A stretch of 64,000 nucleotides of DNA from NCBI RefSeq assembly GCF_000208745.1, contig NC_030856.1, positions 3,508,872 to 3,572,871 on the forward strand, written 5' to 3'. Position numbers and translations under genes: made by a program. Source of the stretch: Theobroma cacao. Its lineage: Eukaryota > Streptophyta > Magnoliopsida > Malvales > Malvaceae. Below, piece after piece: positions 24,401-37,399 of the stretch. Position 1 is the first letter of the stretch. Each line of letters starts with the position of its first letter. Below the pieces are notes generated by a model that ran no database searches, was not told the DNA's origin, and worked only from the letters and a program-made list of their open reading frames with translations.

Positions 24401-26400
24401 CTGGAAACAATCAAAGAAAGTAGTATGTTCTTTGCTGCTTGCTAGCTAGCTTGACTAATATTGTATGTAACACTTATTATTTTTTATAAATTTTTACATA
24501 ATAATAAATTTGATGTAAAGTCCATTCGTTAATGGTACATTAATTTACTTGATCGATAATTAATTAAAATGTAAAAATTCTAATTTTTTATAATTCCGTA
24601 GAATTATTTTAGTGAAGTTTCTCAGTATATCATTATTACTACTTTTTTTTCCTTTTGTATAATCAATTTGTTTATAATCATCATTATTCGTATTATTATC
24701 CTGCTCTTGGTAAGAAGAAAATGGTTGCAGAGGTTCGGGATTAGCTGTTTCAATTATGTAAACTTGTTGAGCTAGTAAAACCAGGACAGGCAACAACATA
24801 TTTTATTTCTTTTTCTTTATTTTTTATATTTTCTCTTAAATTTTTCTTAATATTTCCGTTTCAAGCAAAACCAAGTAAATATAAACCATAAATATATTAT
24901 TAATAAATGATTTATTTCTTTTTTTTCCTATAGATAACCATCACAAATTCTTGAATAATTACAGCATTGATCAAAAGAAGGGAAAAGTAAAGAATGGCAA
25001 ATTCTCAATAAAAAGAAACATCAAAGACCCCGGAAAATATCAATCAATATTCTTGAACAGTCTTATAAATTTTCAATTGAGGATTAATATAATCTAAACA
25101 TGAGTAAGGAAGCATGTGAAAACAACAATATATTCTAAAAGAGATTTAAGAAATAATTGTGAGAATAAATTGAGAGAGTAGAATGACAGTTAAGATACCT
25201 GATTTCTACTTTGCATTATTTGGAAAGATGAAGTACAAAGATCAATTAAAATGATCCACAAACCTCCTTGGCTCCATGTTAAACACAAACTTCTTAGGCA
25301 GAAGAAACAAACTGACATGAGGAAAATTAGCAGTGTTAATAAAAGTGAATGTGCTAAAGTCTTTAGAACTATTTGTTTTCGGTTTTTGCTCATTAATTAT
25401 GATTATTTTCTATCTAATTAAGAAAATACAAATATGACACAGAACAAAGAATCAGAATAATTGCGTGGAAGGAAAGATGATGAATCTATGTTATGAATCT
25501 AAGATTCCAAAAAATATGAATCCAAATCTATATTAAACAATTTAATTACCTGGTCAATTGGCACTTCTCCTATCCTTAGGGGGTCTTAAGTGTGTGAAGG
25601 AGGAAATTAAGATTTCCTTCAAAATTTGTCAGGAAACAGCAACCTCCTTCCAAAATATTTTCTATGAAGAAAGTCAATAATGAAGCAAATGAGTTATTGA
25701 AAAAGTGGGCTAGGTGAATATTTATGTCGAAATTAAAATAAATGCCCAACTTGTGGAAGTTATGGCAAGATGAATTTTTGTTATAACTTAAGATTCTGAT
25801 TAACTAATGTTACAAAAGATAAATATAAATTATAAGTATAGAGAACTTAGTCGGTTCAGTGAGGCAGTGAAGTGACACTTCTATCCTCCGAAAGTCTTAA
25901 TAAATTTGGAAAACAAGCACAATCAAGAAAAATAGCAGCAACATGCAGATGATCTCCTAGCAAATGAAAAGCCTAATCCGATCTGTGAGAAGAGAATTAA
26001 TGAATTATGAAGCAAAAAAAGAATTAAAGTCGATGCAAGTCAATAAGTCAACGCGACATTGGTTTCGGGGTCACTCCCCTTAAAGCTGCTTTGAAATAAA
26101 GAAAATATAAATAAAATAAAAGATGATAAAGTGAGAGCGAACACTTGTTCATTTTTCTTAAAGAAACAATAACCTAAGCGTCTATAATTGTTCGGAAACT
26201 AAAAAGGAAGCACCCGAGAACAATCCAAAGTAAACAGATACGATTAAATTACTTTGTGAAAAGACAAGTTAGGTGCAAATTGAGCACAAGGACAGAAGAA
26301 GCAATTAAAGTCCATCCATTGTGTTTGTGACGAAATAAAATACGAATAAATTAGAGAAATAGGGAGGCATAAGTGCATTGTGTGGCAGTAATTGGATTCT
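21480..26400. other. Intergenic DNA made of repeated blocks
   Basis: No gene is recognisable. Two long copies of the same block lie here (about 21890-23130 and 24800-26180), with relatives at 9.6-11.3, 35.9-36.8, 43.1-44.5 and 45.3-45.8 kb. Inside, a smaller word (start like CAAAGTCGTCGCA, then CTTTCCTTGAAGCTG and AATAATGCAAATGTGAAT) appears at about 11095, 22910, 22980, 24145, 26060, 43965, 45325 and 50305. Most open frames here are short and chance-like. Confidence 0.6.
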
Positions 26401-26419
26401 CATGTCTGATAGAATCACT

Positions 26420-26890
26420 TTTCCTGACCACAAATAATTCCTTCAATTGCAAAGCAGCTTTTACCATGAATGGTCTACTAAAACTTTTAATAAACAATGC
26501 AATGTCTCTCAACTTTGCCCTTGGAAGTCATAAATAAGTGCAACTCTCTTTAACCAACAATTATTTTCAGGCTTGTTTAAAATGCTATGGCCTCTGTCAT
26601 GCATTGCTATGTCTAGTCTCTAATTCATGGAGGAGTCCCTCCTCGGTTCATTTCTCTATTAACTCTATTCTTTTAATTTTGCAGTTTTCATGATATAAGG
26701 AGCAATATAAGAAATAGTTGTGGAATTTTGAATCTCTTAAATGGTCAAAATTGCACATCAAATACTTAAATATTTTAGCATCTAATCTTTTCACACTTTT
26801 GACCCATTAATTCATTTAATGCATTCCTCCACTCACAAATACATATCATCTACTCCATGCCACCGGCTACTGTCACGATGGCATGTCTTT
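26420..26890 (-). pseudogene. Heavily decayed CNL NB-ARC fragment
   Basis: There is no long open frame, but base-level similarity to the CNL genes is clear over about 470 bases. It includes the region of the MHD-proximal sequence (a match to the codons for PFMVKAGLQ), the LNKLENNCLLER stretch, the MHDRGHSILNK stretch, the RNBS-D YCSLYPED region and the ECRNALNEL and AGSM region upstream. It resembles the CNL at 46664-49670 more than the others, for example in the FMVK..NGRS-type bases. The P-loop half and all LRRs are gone. It is the oldest-looking CNL remnant of the window. Confidence 0.65.
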
Positions 26891-26899
26891 CCCAGATAC

Positions 26900-27960
26900 T
26901 TCTAATAGGCCCTAGCTGATTAGGCAAAACATATCTTCAAATTGGAATAGTTAAGCGATTGGACTTATCTAAAAGATCCAACATGCGAAGTTGCAAGGAA
27001 TATAATCAGACTCCAAAATGGAATTTGTAATTACAGAGCCTTACAAATGCTAATTATATAGCACTAATTAATGATCAGATAATGTACTCTTCCTAGATGG
27101 ATGATTTGAATATGAGAGTGGCCATTTCATACCAAAATGTCAATTAAAAATTTTAAAGAGAATTATGACTTTCTGACAAGAGCACAATGGAGATTTTTCC
27201 TCACATTTTTCTATAATTATATTTATGAGCAGCCTTAGCTTCATATATTATCAATTAGTGCAAGAGAAGCTTTGAAGAACATTATGAGACAATTAATAAG
27301 TAATCATAACTATACAGAAAAGAAAGGATAGCTTCTATATGAAGCATTTTGCTTGCAAAATACATGCAGGGTGCCACATGATTGGATATTTCAGTTGTAT
27401 GGATATTTGAAGTCCTAGGATAGCAATTGTTTGGGGAGAAAGAAATTTCTGAGAAACCTTCTCAATGTTGACAGGGACTTTTCATATCATCTGTTATGAC
27501 AAATTGACTTCCACGTACTAACCCCCACCACTTTCCCCGTTTTTTGGGTAATAAAAAGAAGTTGATTTTTTCCAACTTAAATTGAGGTATTTGACAGGCT
27601 ACTAATGATCTAAAAGACTTCACTATCCAATTGCATGGGCCTCGGGGCACAATTTGAACATCAAATACAAAATTCCACGTGGTAGAGCTCCCAACTGTGT
27701 AAAAAAAAAAATCAATTAAATATTGTTCAGTTCTTGCTTGTAATGTCTGCAGATTGTATATGAGACAGTTGGAGTAATAAATATGCCTAACCCAGAGAAA
27801 TCATGGAAATAACAGGAGTCAGGACAGATGAATTAATCAACTCATTCTTTTAAAAGGGAAGGTACAACATTAGTTCATCCACTAACTGAACGTTTCTAAG
27901 CAGAATATTGGATTAAAAGTTAAAACAAAGGATCTCTCTTTGATGTAAACTAGTCCCATA
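26900..27960. other. No gene recognised
   Basis: AT-rich DNA between a CNL remnant and an RLK fragment. A 62-codon minus-strand frame at 27462-27650 has no recognisable motif. Confidence 0.4.
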
Positions 27961-27964
27961 GAAT

Positions 27965-28430
27965 TTATAGGTTATTGAGAGATTGAATACCGATATTGAA
28001 GAAGTCCAGTCTTTTGTTTGGCATATATTCATAAACCAGCATCTTTTCCTCTCCTTCAATGCAGCATCCCAGAAGCTTTACAAGATTTCGATGTTGAAGC
28101 TTGGCTATTAGTGCTACTTCATTTTCGAACTCAGTTGAACCTTGTCCAGAGCTTCTTGGAAGCCTCTTCACAGCAATCTCTTGTCCATCTACCAGGTTAC
28201 CCTGAAAATAATGTACTTAAAAGAGTTGTAACTTTGTTCTAAACATACTTCATACTCTGTCTTCTGATCAATTTCACCAGAATGTTGCAAATTTACCCTA
28301 TATATAGGCCCAAAACCACCTTGTCCTAGTTTGTTGTCAATGGGAAAATCATTGCTTGCTTTGGATATTAATGATAAGTCAATAACTGGACTTCTGGGTC
28401 TTCTCTTTGCCCTTCAATGCTCCTGTCCTT
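27965..28430 (-). pseudogene. Receptor-like kinase fragment (glycine loop and catalytic lysine exons)
   Basis: Two adjoining kinase exons on the minus strand. The first (about 28300-28430) encodes SKASNDFPIDNKLGQGGFG followed by PIYR, the ATP-binding glycine loop. After an intron of about 90 bases the second (27965-28204) encodes [16 protein letters not shown] with the ATP-binding lysine, then [20 protein letters not shown] and [19 protein letters not shown]. Both exons read well, which contrasts with the older RLK copies, but nothing of the catalytic loop, activation segment or extracellular part follows. Its 5' side runs into the truncated end of the CNL pseudogene at 28.6 kb. It belongs to the G-type lectin / CRK-like RLK superfamily. 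Confidence 0.75.
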
Positions 28431-28609
28431 TATCACATGGTTCTCTCTAGCCCCTGGAACATTTTTGTACATATTAACATTAGCCATAGAAGGCTATATC
28501 ATGTTGGTCAATTGTATTTCTGAACATTCTAGGGAAGTTGGTAATTAGTATTCTAAAACATAGTGAAAACATGATTTGAAATCAGTTGCAAATTTGACAT
28601 ATCTTCAAG

Positions 28610-30874
28610 TGAGTTGCCTTATGAAACAAAGGAATATTGCTTAAACATTTGAAATCATCACACTTCTTAATATCTAAAGTATGAAGCTCATTTGGGACCA
28701 CTCTATCATCGCACCTCTCCATCTCGCAATTATTGAATTTTACCCGTTTCTGATTTTCTTTGAAAATTTTTTATTATCGGTGTAAGACAATAAGCATAGA
28801 ATAATATTCCCACTTGAAAATTGAAATTTGTAGGCCATTTACCTAGTATAGACTCTTCATATTTCTTTAAGTCTTGCATGTTACAAAATGAACATGTCAC
28901 ACACTCAAGCTTCCTCAATTTGCCTACTTCTTCTCCCAATACATGCAGCCCTTCTGCTATTAAGCATTGGATATGAGAATCGTCGGTAATATTCTGACTG
29001 GTAGCTCTTGTAGATTTATGGATGCTAGAAGAAGATATCTGAGGTTTTTTAACATTTCTGTACCATAAGGAATCTCTTTAATTCTTGTATTTGAAAGGTC
29101 CAATTTTCTCAACGCCTTGAGCTCTACTAATGAAGGCACATATATTAACTCATAACAACTAGGAAGCATCAATGCACTGAGATTTTTCAAGTTTGAGATG
29201 GAATTGGGCAGACCCACAATCTCATTATTATCAGAAAGATTTAAAACTTTTAGCCCAGGCATGTGCTTAAAGAAAGATTCCGAAATCCTTTTTAAGTCAC
29301 ATTTTTGCAATATCAAAGTTGACAAATGAAGACATACAGGTGATATGTGAAGAGGTATTTCTATTAATTTTGAATTTCGCATCAAAGAAACCTTCTCAAC
29401 ACTCACTGTCCATTCTTGCTCACTTGGTAGTTCCTCCAACTGCACATCAGCTTTTACCACGAACTGATGGCCTTTAATATACAACGCCATGTCTCTCAAA
29501 ACATCATGCATCTTAACTCCCTTCTTTGTCATACCAAGTTGTAGCCCTTTCTAACAAGCAATTATTTTCAAGCTTATTTAAAACGCTATGGCCTCTGTCA
29601 TGCATTGCTTGTCTAGTTCCTAAGCTGTCCAGGAGTCCTTCATCTATCTAGTTTTCAACTAATTCCACTTTTTCAATTATAAAATCTTCAGGATACAAGG
29701 AATAATATAAAAAGCAATTTTGGATTTTTGGATCTTCCAAACGATCATAACTGAACTTCAAACACTGAAATATTTCAACATATGATACTTTCACACTTTT
29801 TACATGCTCTTCTAATTCAGTTAATGCATTTCTCCACTCACAAAAATCATTTACTCCCTTCATGCTTCCAGCTACTGTGACAATGCTAAGTGGTAAACCG
29901 CCACATTGCTCAACAATTTTGTTGACAATGTCTTTTAAATTTTGATCTTGTACAACACTATACCCCACATGATCTAAGAATAAGTTCATGGACTCTGTCT
30001 TTGAAAGCAGTTGCACTTTGACCACCTTACAATCCATAGATTGACAGACCTCAATCGATTTGCTAGAGAGTACAACTTTCCTCCCCATACCTGATGTTGG
30101 TTTAGAGATTCCCACATCCAATAGAGAAAACTATTTCCAAACATCATCTAAGATTAACGCAAATCTCTTTCTCTCCAAAATATCCTTTAATGTTGTTGCT
30201 CGTTGCAATTCATCTGTTGGAAGAAATTGTTTAAGAGAATTTGCGATATCTTCTTGCACTTTGGAAATATTCAATTCTTTTGATATGGTGACCCATATTA
30301 CTTGATCAAACCGATTATTCTCCAACAATCAATTATTGATATGCTTCATGATGGTAGTTTTTCCTATGCCACCCATTCCACATACTCTAATCATTCTGGC
30401 CTCATCACCCATCAAATACTCCCAAATTTATTTTTTAACATCAATTTCACCTTCTAGATTTGGTGTTGCTAATGTCACCCAGGTGGTTGGAGGCCCATCA
30501 ACTGCCACACCGTCGGGGAAGCTACCCTGTTGGTAAATATCCTTTACTTCTTCAATCTTTTGAAAAACAAATTTCCCCAGACGGCCACGTAAGAAGTATG
30601 AAACATCATGAAACTTCTTTTCAATCTCTTCCATTTCAGTGTTAACCCTTTGTACATCTTCAACCCATTTCTCCACTTCTTTCTTCACCACTTTTCTGCA
30701 ACGAAGCTCTGTTTCCTTTCTTAATTGAAGGTCTTGCTTTCGAGTATCTAGATCATTCACTTTTTTTCAAAGATCGTTCATATGTTCTTTAAATTTTCGG
30801 TGATGATCTATGTATGTGAAAGTTGGACCACCAAAGCACTTTATCAATTCAAAAATTGGCCCTATAAAGTCCAT
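28610..30874 (-). pseudogene. CC-NB-LRR pseudogene, several stops and 3' truncation
   Basis: The start MDFIGPIFELIKCFGGP at 30874 matches the CNL paralogues. The copy then has a stop in the coiled-coil part near 30764, a broken frame before the P-loop, a TGA inside the HINNQLL motif after GMGGIGKTT, an amber codon at 30131-30133 directly after the kinase-2 motif (DDVWK-stop), a stop after LVEN near 29646, a frameshift near 29530 and another near 28950. Readable pieces include VVLSSKS, CGGLPLSI, NCFLYYSLYPEDF, VKMHDVLRDMA and the first LRRs. After the first LRRs it stops short at about 28610, where it meets an RLK fragment; the C-terminal LRRs are missing. It cannot make a receptor. Overall it is closest to the pseudogene at 39274-42179. 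Confidence 0.9.
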
Positions 30875-31171
30875 ATAAGCTACTCCTTGTAATTTAAAAA
30901 ACCAAGATATATTAGATCTCCCTATGACATAAGCTACTTCCCCGTATACTAAAATTCTATATTTTTCATATAATATAGAATATGTTAGAGAAAATGTTAA
31001 ATAAAAAATTTTCACCAATTCTTCAACGGAAAAAACATAATGTTTTTGAAAACATTATTAGAAAGAAGAAGTCTTTGTTTCCATCAGCTTTGAGTATAAT
31101 ATTTACATTTCTAAAACTGTTTATATCTAAATGAATGTATATTATTTATATATGGTATTATCATTTTGCCC

Positions 31172-31648
31172 TATTATGAAAATTGCCCAAGAAATAATAA
31201 AGATAAAATCCAAAGAAATCAAGCAAACAAAAAAACACAAGAATTTACGTGGTTCAGCCTCTCGCCTACGTTCGCGGAGTGAAACTGTTCTTCTATTATT
31301 GAGAAATTAAAGTACAATAAATTGACCTCTATGATTCCCTATACCAACCCAAGATCCCTTACACACCCTTTCTCAATAACCTCCCAGGAACACTCACCCC
31401 AATCACTTTAGCTCCACCTAGAGCAAAAAATAAAGTTACAAAGTGTTCCCTCTATAGAGCTCTTAAAGCACTACTCACTATTCTAAAGCCTATAGATCCA
31501 ATTTTATAATATAAAAGTTCAAAGTAGAATGGGATTAAGACTCGATACGGAACAAGAAGTTTAAAACCATACAACTACTCAATGTTGTATACAAACAAGA
31601 ATCCTAATCAAATAAGATTTAAAATTCTAGTCAAACTAAAACTCAACA
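31172..31648 (-). repeat. 3' LTR of the copia element
   Basis: Aligns along its whole length with 33221-33696. Its outer end reads TATTATG instead of TGTTATG, a mutated terminus. Confidence 0.9.
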
Positions 31649-32079
31649 AATCTCCACTTTAGACTTGAATTCAAACTCCTTAAATCCCTTCCACTAGTTG
31701 CACCCAATTGCAACTTCCTATCTCCACTTACTTTCCAATATCTTGAACAATTCTCCAAGCACAAGATCTTCCAAATCATTGGCCTTCCAAATTACCATGA
31801 CTACACTTACCAAAACAAGCATGGTTCAAAACTCGATTCCACAAAACGGCCAATGCACCTGTGTAGCTGTCAAGTCAGTGGCACTAATTGACTTCAGAAA
31901 AAGACATTGATGACCGTTCCAATTCACTATTGGTAAGACTTTTTGTCCTTTCACCATCGTCTACACCATCGGAACCTTTCATCACCTCTTTGGCAAATGA
32001 AATCTCACTTTGGTTGCTACCATCTCTTTTGCACTATTCCCATCTCTTCAAGGCCTCACATTTTAGATGATACAAATCA

Positions 32080-33106
32080 TTATGCAAATTCCCCCCTCAT
32101 CAAGACCATGTCACCTTGTGTGACTTTTACCATTCCATCACAAGTTAAATATCCATACCCTTTACAGCCTAACGAGCTCGATGATATTAAATTCTTACGC
32201 ATCTCTGAGACATAGGCCACACCACCCAAAGAGTGCATAACCCCATCAAACATTTTGATTTCCACCACTCCAAGAACCATGACTTTCATTATTGACTTAT
32301 TGCCCAAAGTCAAATTCCTAGCCACCCCTTCTTAAAGTAAATCAAAATAATCCTTTTGATAGCATACGTGAGATTGCAAGGATATCACAATTATCACCTT
32401 TAGCAACGAAAGCACACTCACCTTACTTTCATCCCCTTTTGTTGGACAATCTTTTTTAATGTCCATACGCTTTGCATTGAAAGCACTAAACACTACCAGA
32501 TCTAGACTCGCCACCCTGAGATTTCATGCCTGTTGATTTCCTTCTACGAACCTCAATTACCAATGCCAAGCCACTTAAATCTCTATCCCCTTCTTTATAT
32601 TTGTTTTCGGCTTCACGAGACATTAACGTTGCTTGTGCTTGTTCTAACATTATTGTATCCATCCCACAGATAAGAGATTCCACAAATACCTTATAAGAGT
32701 TTGAGAGCGAAGCCAGGAACAATAATGCCTTTTCCTCTTCCTCCACCTTCACATCAACTTTCTTCAACTAATCAATGATCCTATTGAATTCATTCATATG
32801 CTTCATGAGGTCTCCATTCTCCTCCATCTTTAAGTGATACAACTTTTGCCTAAGTTGCAACTTGTTGAAAAGACTTCTTGCCAAGTAATTCTTCTCCAAC
32901 TTTGCCTACAACCTTGGAGCAGAATACTCATCAATAACATGGTGAAACATGTTATCTCTAATGCAAAGCCGAATAGTTCTCACACACCTTTGCTCCAACT
33001 CCACCCATTCAACATCCTTCATGTCATTCGATTGCCCTTCTTCCTTTCCTAGAAAGGGCGCATCAAACCTTGCTACACAAGGAGATCTTTCATCTTTCTC
33101 TATCAT
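32080..33106 (-). pseudogene. Copia gag and gag-pre-integrase remnant
   Basis: Minus-strand pieces in order: WVELEQRCVRTIRLCIRDN (33106-32906), a gag core with MKHMNEFNRIID, then EEKALLFLASLSNSYKVFVE (32767-32486), and a gag-pre-integrase piece with VLGVVEIKMFDGV followed by VAYVSEMRKNLISSSSL (32325-32080). These are the capsid (UBN2-type) and pre-integrase regions of a Ty1/copia polyprotein. Frames are interrupted by stops and nothing of the catalytic pol domains follows, so no transposition enzyme is encoded. Confidence 0.8.
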
Positions 33107-33220
33107 TGCGTGAAACTAGTTTTCCCATTAAACGTTTCAATTGAAAAATTCATAGAATTGATAACTCTTGACATTCTTGTTGAATCTTGATTTTATTAAA
33201 CCCAAAGCCTGATACTAGTT

Positions 33221-33696
33221 TGTTATGAAAATTGCCTAAGAAATAATAAAGATAAAATTCAGAGAAATCAAACAAATAGAAAAACACAAGAATTTACGTG
33301 ATTTAACCTCTCGCCTACATCTACGGAGTAAAACTGATCTTCTATTATTGAGAAATTAAAATACAATAAATTGACTTCCATGGTTTCTCAAACCAACCCA
33401 ATATCCCTTGCACACTCTTTCTTAATAACCTCCTAAGAACACTCATACAAACCACTTTAACTCCACATAGAGTAAAAGACAGAGTTACAATGTGTTCCCT
33501 CTTTAGAGTTTTTAAAGCACTACTCACTATTCTAAAGCTTAGAGATCAACTTTTATAATATAAAAGTCAAAATAGAATGAAATTAGAACTCGACGTGGAA
33601 CAAGAAGTTTAAAACTATACAACTACTCAATGTTGTTTACAAACAAGAATCCTAATCAAATAAGATTTAAAATTCTAGTCAACCCAAAACTCAACA
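33221..33696 (-). repeat. 5' LTR of the copia element
   Basis: Begins and ends with inverted TGTTG/CAACA-like termini; direct repeat of 31172-31648. Confidence 0.9.
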
Positions 33697-33701
33697 TGCC
33701 A

Positions 33702-36700
33702 ATTAAAAAATCTTTGCAAATTCTTGAATATATCATATCTATATATGGTTCCTAGTTTTGATCATTACAACATTAAATAAAAGGATGATGAAACTAGAGA
33801 AATGAATCTAATATGAATATATAAATGACAAAATTCTTGATAAAAAAATGGTTTTATATTGATAACGCGTGTTTTTCTAACACGTGCGCATATTAAATAA
33901 ATGTCATGTATCTATTAATCAATGCAAAGTTTTAATTTTGATATTGAAAGACTAAATTTAGTACATTTGATTATTTTCATTTAATACAAGTTTAAATTAA
34001 TTAGATTAGTTAAGAATTACTAATTGTTAGCCTAAATGAATATATAAATTACCATTTAATGTTAAAAATGGATATTTTCGTGCAAAAGTATGTATTTGGT
34101 AGCATAACTCAAACAAAAGAAAAAATTTATAATATTAAAATATGCATTGATTTCATTGCATTCCTTTCAAATTGTTTCACAAAGCATATGTTGTCTATTA
34201 TTTCTATTAATTTTTTAAATAATTACTCCTAATTTGATTTACCTTATATAAGCATTTAACTTATTAGTTTATGCATCATCCCCCTATCTAAAGAGTAAGA
34301 TTCGAATCCCCCTTCTCCAATTATAAATTTTTTTTTCTACTCTATTAGTACTTTTTTGTTAGAGACTACACTTGCTTAGGCTATTTTAATGCTTTTTTGC
34401 CCATATATTTTGCCTACTCATATTTAGTTCCTATGGTTTCCTGGTCTCAATTTCCATCATCAAAAGTTTTATTTCTTCTTGTTATATATCTCTTTGAATT
34501 ATTTGATTTGATCCTCATATGGATTTTGACCTCTCTGATTTATTAATATTTGGTAATTATGTATTTTGACCTCCTTGATGAAGTATTCAATTTCTTTATT
34601 TTTTTAGTAAATTGTTTTACTGTGCTATTATTTCTAAATTTTCATCAAAATCATTTATCCTTCCAATTATCAAGATCTTTAAGACATTATTCATTAACAC
34701 GCATACTTCCGACTTAATTTTTTCAGTAATCTTTTATTTTTATGTTCTTATTTATATTCTAAATTAAGAGAATTATTGTAAATAAAATCCTAAACCGTTG
34801 CATTGAATGGACTAAATATAGTTTTGAATGATAACAAACATCATCTAGGCCAATAATAATAATATTAAACATCAATGGCCAAAGCAAATATTAATAATTT
34901 TGAATAGTCCTAAAGATTTTCGATTGAGGATTAATGTATAATCTAACCATAAATAGGGAATAGTATATCTTTTTTATAATTAAAAAAAGAAAGTTTGTGA
35001 AAACAATAATATATCCCAAAGAGACAACATTTAAGAAAAATTTGAAAGAATAAACTGAGAATGAAGAATGACATTAAAAATACCTGTTTCTTCTTCAAAA
35101 TATTTGGAAAGATGAAGAGCAGAGGTCAAGTAGATGAGCTGCAAATTAATCTCTTTGGCTCCTTGTTAAATAGAAATTTTTTGTGGAAAATAGCTGACAT
35201 AAAAGAGGAAAAATCAGTAGTGTTATAAAGGGAAAAAATCTTATTTGCTAAAGTTTCAGGAATTATTCCTATTTTTTTTACCTACTATCATTATTTTCAA
35301 CCTAATTATTAAGAGAATAGTAGCATGATAATGAAAGAACCAAAACAATTATGGGATTTAAGCAAAGAATCACAAATACCAAGTGGCCCCTAAAGAAAAA
35401 CTAAAATGAAGTAGACTTTGTGAAAATCTTTATTTTATTTAAAAGAATCACAAATACCAATCCTCTATTGCTGAATGGAAATGTACAAAGTCATGATATT
35501 GGCTTAAAATTTTCTTTAAAATAAAGAAAACATGAATCAAATTAAAGATGAAAAGTGAGAGTCACATTTGGATCAGTATATTTATAAAACTTCAAAGTGT
35601 GACATATATAGAGACCCCTTATTGAATTATTTATAAACAGTTGAGTTTATACTTAGAACATTTCCTTATATTAGAGGTTTATTTAAAATTAAATTAGGAT
35701 TAGTACGAAATAGTCCATTTAAACTTAACAATTATTTTTTCTTTTGATAAGGAAAACAAAAGCAAAAAGAGAACTTCACAAGCATCTCGTAAAAGACTTG
35801 GAGTTTCTCAAAAGCTAGTTTGAAGAGTAAAGATCAAAGATTATAATTAGTTTCATCCTTTGTTTTATTGAAAATAGTATCTTGAAAAGAAAACTTATCT
35901 TAATTACTTCATTTAAGAGACATTACCAATGTTTTATTTTTTTACCTTGTTTTTCGTTCTTGCCTTCAAATTTTCCTTAATATTTCACTTTCAAGCAAAA
36001 CGGAGTAAATATAAACCGTAAATAACAAAATAAATGATTTATTTATTCTTTTCCCTTGTAGATAACAATCATGAATTATTGAATATTAATTACAGCATTA
36101 CTAGGAGAGGGAGAGGGAGAGGGAGAGAGAGAAAAAAAAAAAGAGAATCCAATTTTCAATAAAAATAAACATCAATAACCCCAGAAAATATTAATTAAGT
36201 TTTTTGAACCATCCTAATAATTTTAAACTTTGGATTAATATAATCTAAACATAAAGTAAGTAAGCTTGTGAAAACAAAATAATTGTGAGGACAACAAAAT
36301 ATCCCAAAAAGACATTTAAGATATAATTGTGGGAATAAATTTGAGAGTGGAATGGCATTCAAAAACACCTGGTTTCTTCTTCAAATTATTTGGAAAGATG
36401 AAACTCAAAGGTCAATTAAAATGATTTAGTTTATGTGTTAAAGTCTTCAAAATTATTTGTATTTAGTTTATGAATAATGAAGCACATGAATTATTGAAAA
36501 GTGGGCAAGATGAATATTTATGTGGAATAATCTAAGTTGAAAAGAAAAGCATCAAATAAAAGATGAAAAGAAAAGCAGAATAATCTAAGTTGTTTGGGAA
36601 GGAAAAAGAACACCCGACAAGAATCCAAGGTAAACTTCGACAATCAAATTACTTTGTCAAAAGAAAAGTCAGGTTCATATTGAAGGAAGGACTAAGGTAT

Positions 36701-37250
36701 GAAATAGTTAGAGAAACAGGGAGGCATAAAAGCAGTAATTGGATTATACTATTCTATATGATAGATTCCCCTTCTAAGTATTCTGTTTTAAACTTTTGAA
36801 ATTAATCTGAATTTATAATTTAAAAAGAGAAAATTATGTACCCTAGTCTTGAAATCTTTTCTTGTTGCTGATATAGAAAGATTTGACCATGAACATAATG
36901 AAATAGGTTATGATCTACTGAATCATACTTAAAAAGAAATTTTACCAGGAGACAGGAGGTGAAGTGCCCTGTTTTTTTATGGAGCTTTGGCATCATACTT
37001 CAATTAGCAGTTCTCCGCTCAGTTAGCCAGATTGTTAGTTCCTTTGTTGATTTTCCAATTAATGAGCCATATCAAACTATTAAACTTGAGAAATGGAATT
37101 ACGATTTCTAAGGTCTTAAATATGACTAAATCACAAAATACACAAAAATAAAATGTACGAGATGACGATGAAAATCATTCGGCAAAGATATTGATGCAGT
37201 GTGATATATATTTTTCTTTTAGCCAAATAGTGAAATGCACTCATGGAGTC
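33702..37250. other. CNL upstream flank and repeated intergenic DNA
   Basis: 33702-35150 is the paralogue of about 7165-9600; 35930-36800 belongs to the repeated intergenic block family. A GAGAGG-type purine microsatellite lies at 36100-36145. A 69-codon plus-strand frame at 36590-36799 lies in a repeated, non-coding block and is not taken as a gene. Confidence 0.55.
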
Positions 37251-37399
37251 TCTAAAAGTGTGACAATCATTTCATTGGTTGAGGCTCTTCAAAGTAGTCC
37301 TTGTCAAATAGAAAAGCTGGTTGATTTGGCTAACATTAGAGCTACAGATGATAGATGACATGGTTCCCCTGTCTCAGGATGCTGCTGCCAGTTCAAATT

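Larger units (their letters stand above)
31172..33696 (-). mobile_element. Internally deleted Ty1/copia LTR retrotransposon
   Basis: Two direct repeats, 31172-31648 and 33221-33696, are LTRs of about 476 bases (right one starting TGTTATG and ending CTCAACA on the plus strand). The element reads on the minus strand: next to the 5' LTR, at about 33205-33219, is a primer-binding-like TAGTATCAG word (initiator tRNA-Met type), and a purine-rich CTAAAGTGGAGATT lies just before the 3' LTR. The inside codes only for gag and the start of pol; protease catalytic part, integrase, reverse transcriptase and RNase H are absent, so it was non-autonomous. Flanks are TGCCC (31167-31171) and TGCCA (33697-33701), a target duplication with one change. 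The LTRs differ at many sites, so it is not a recent insertion. Confidence 0.9.
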
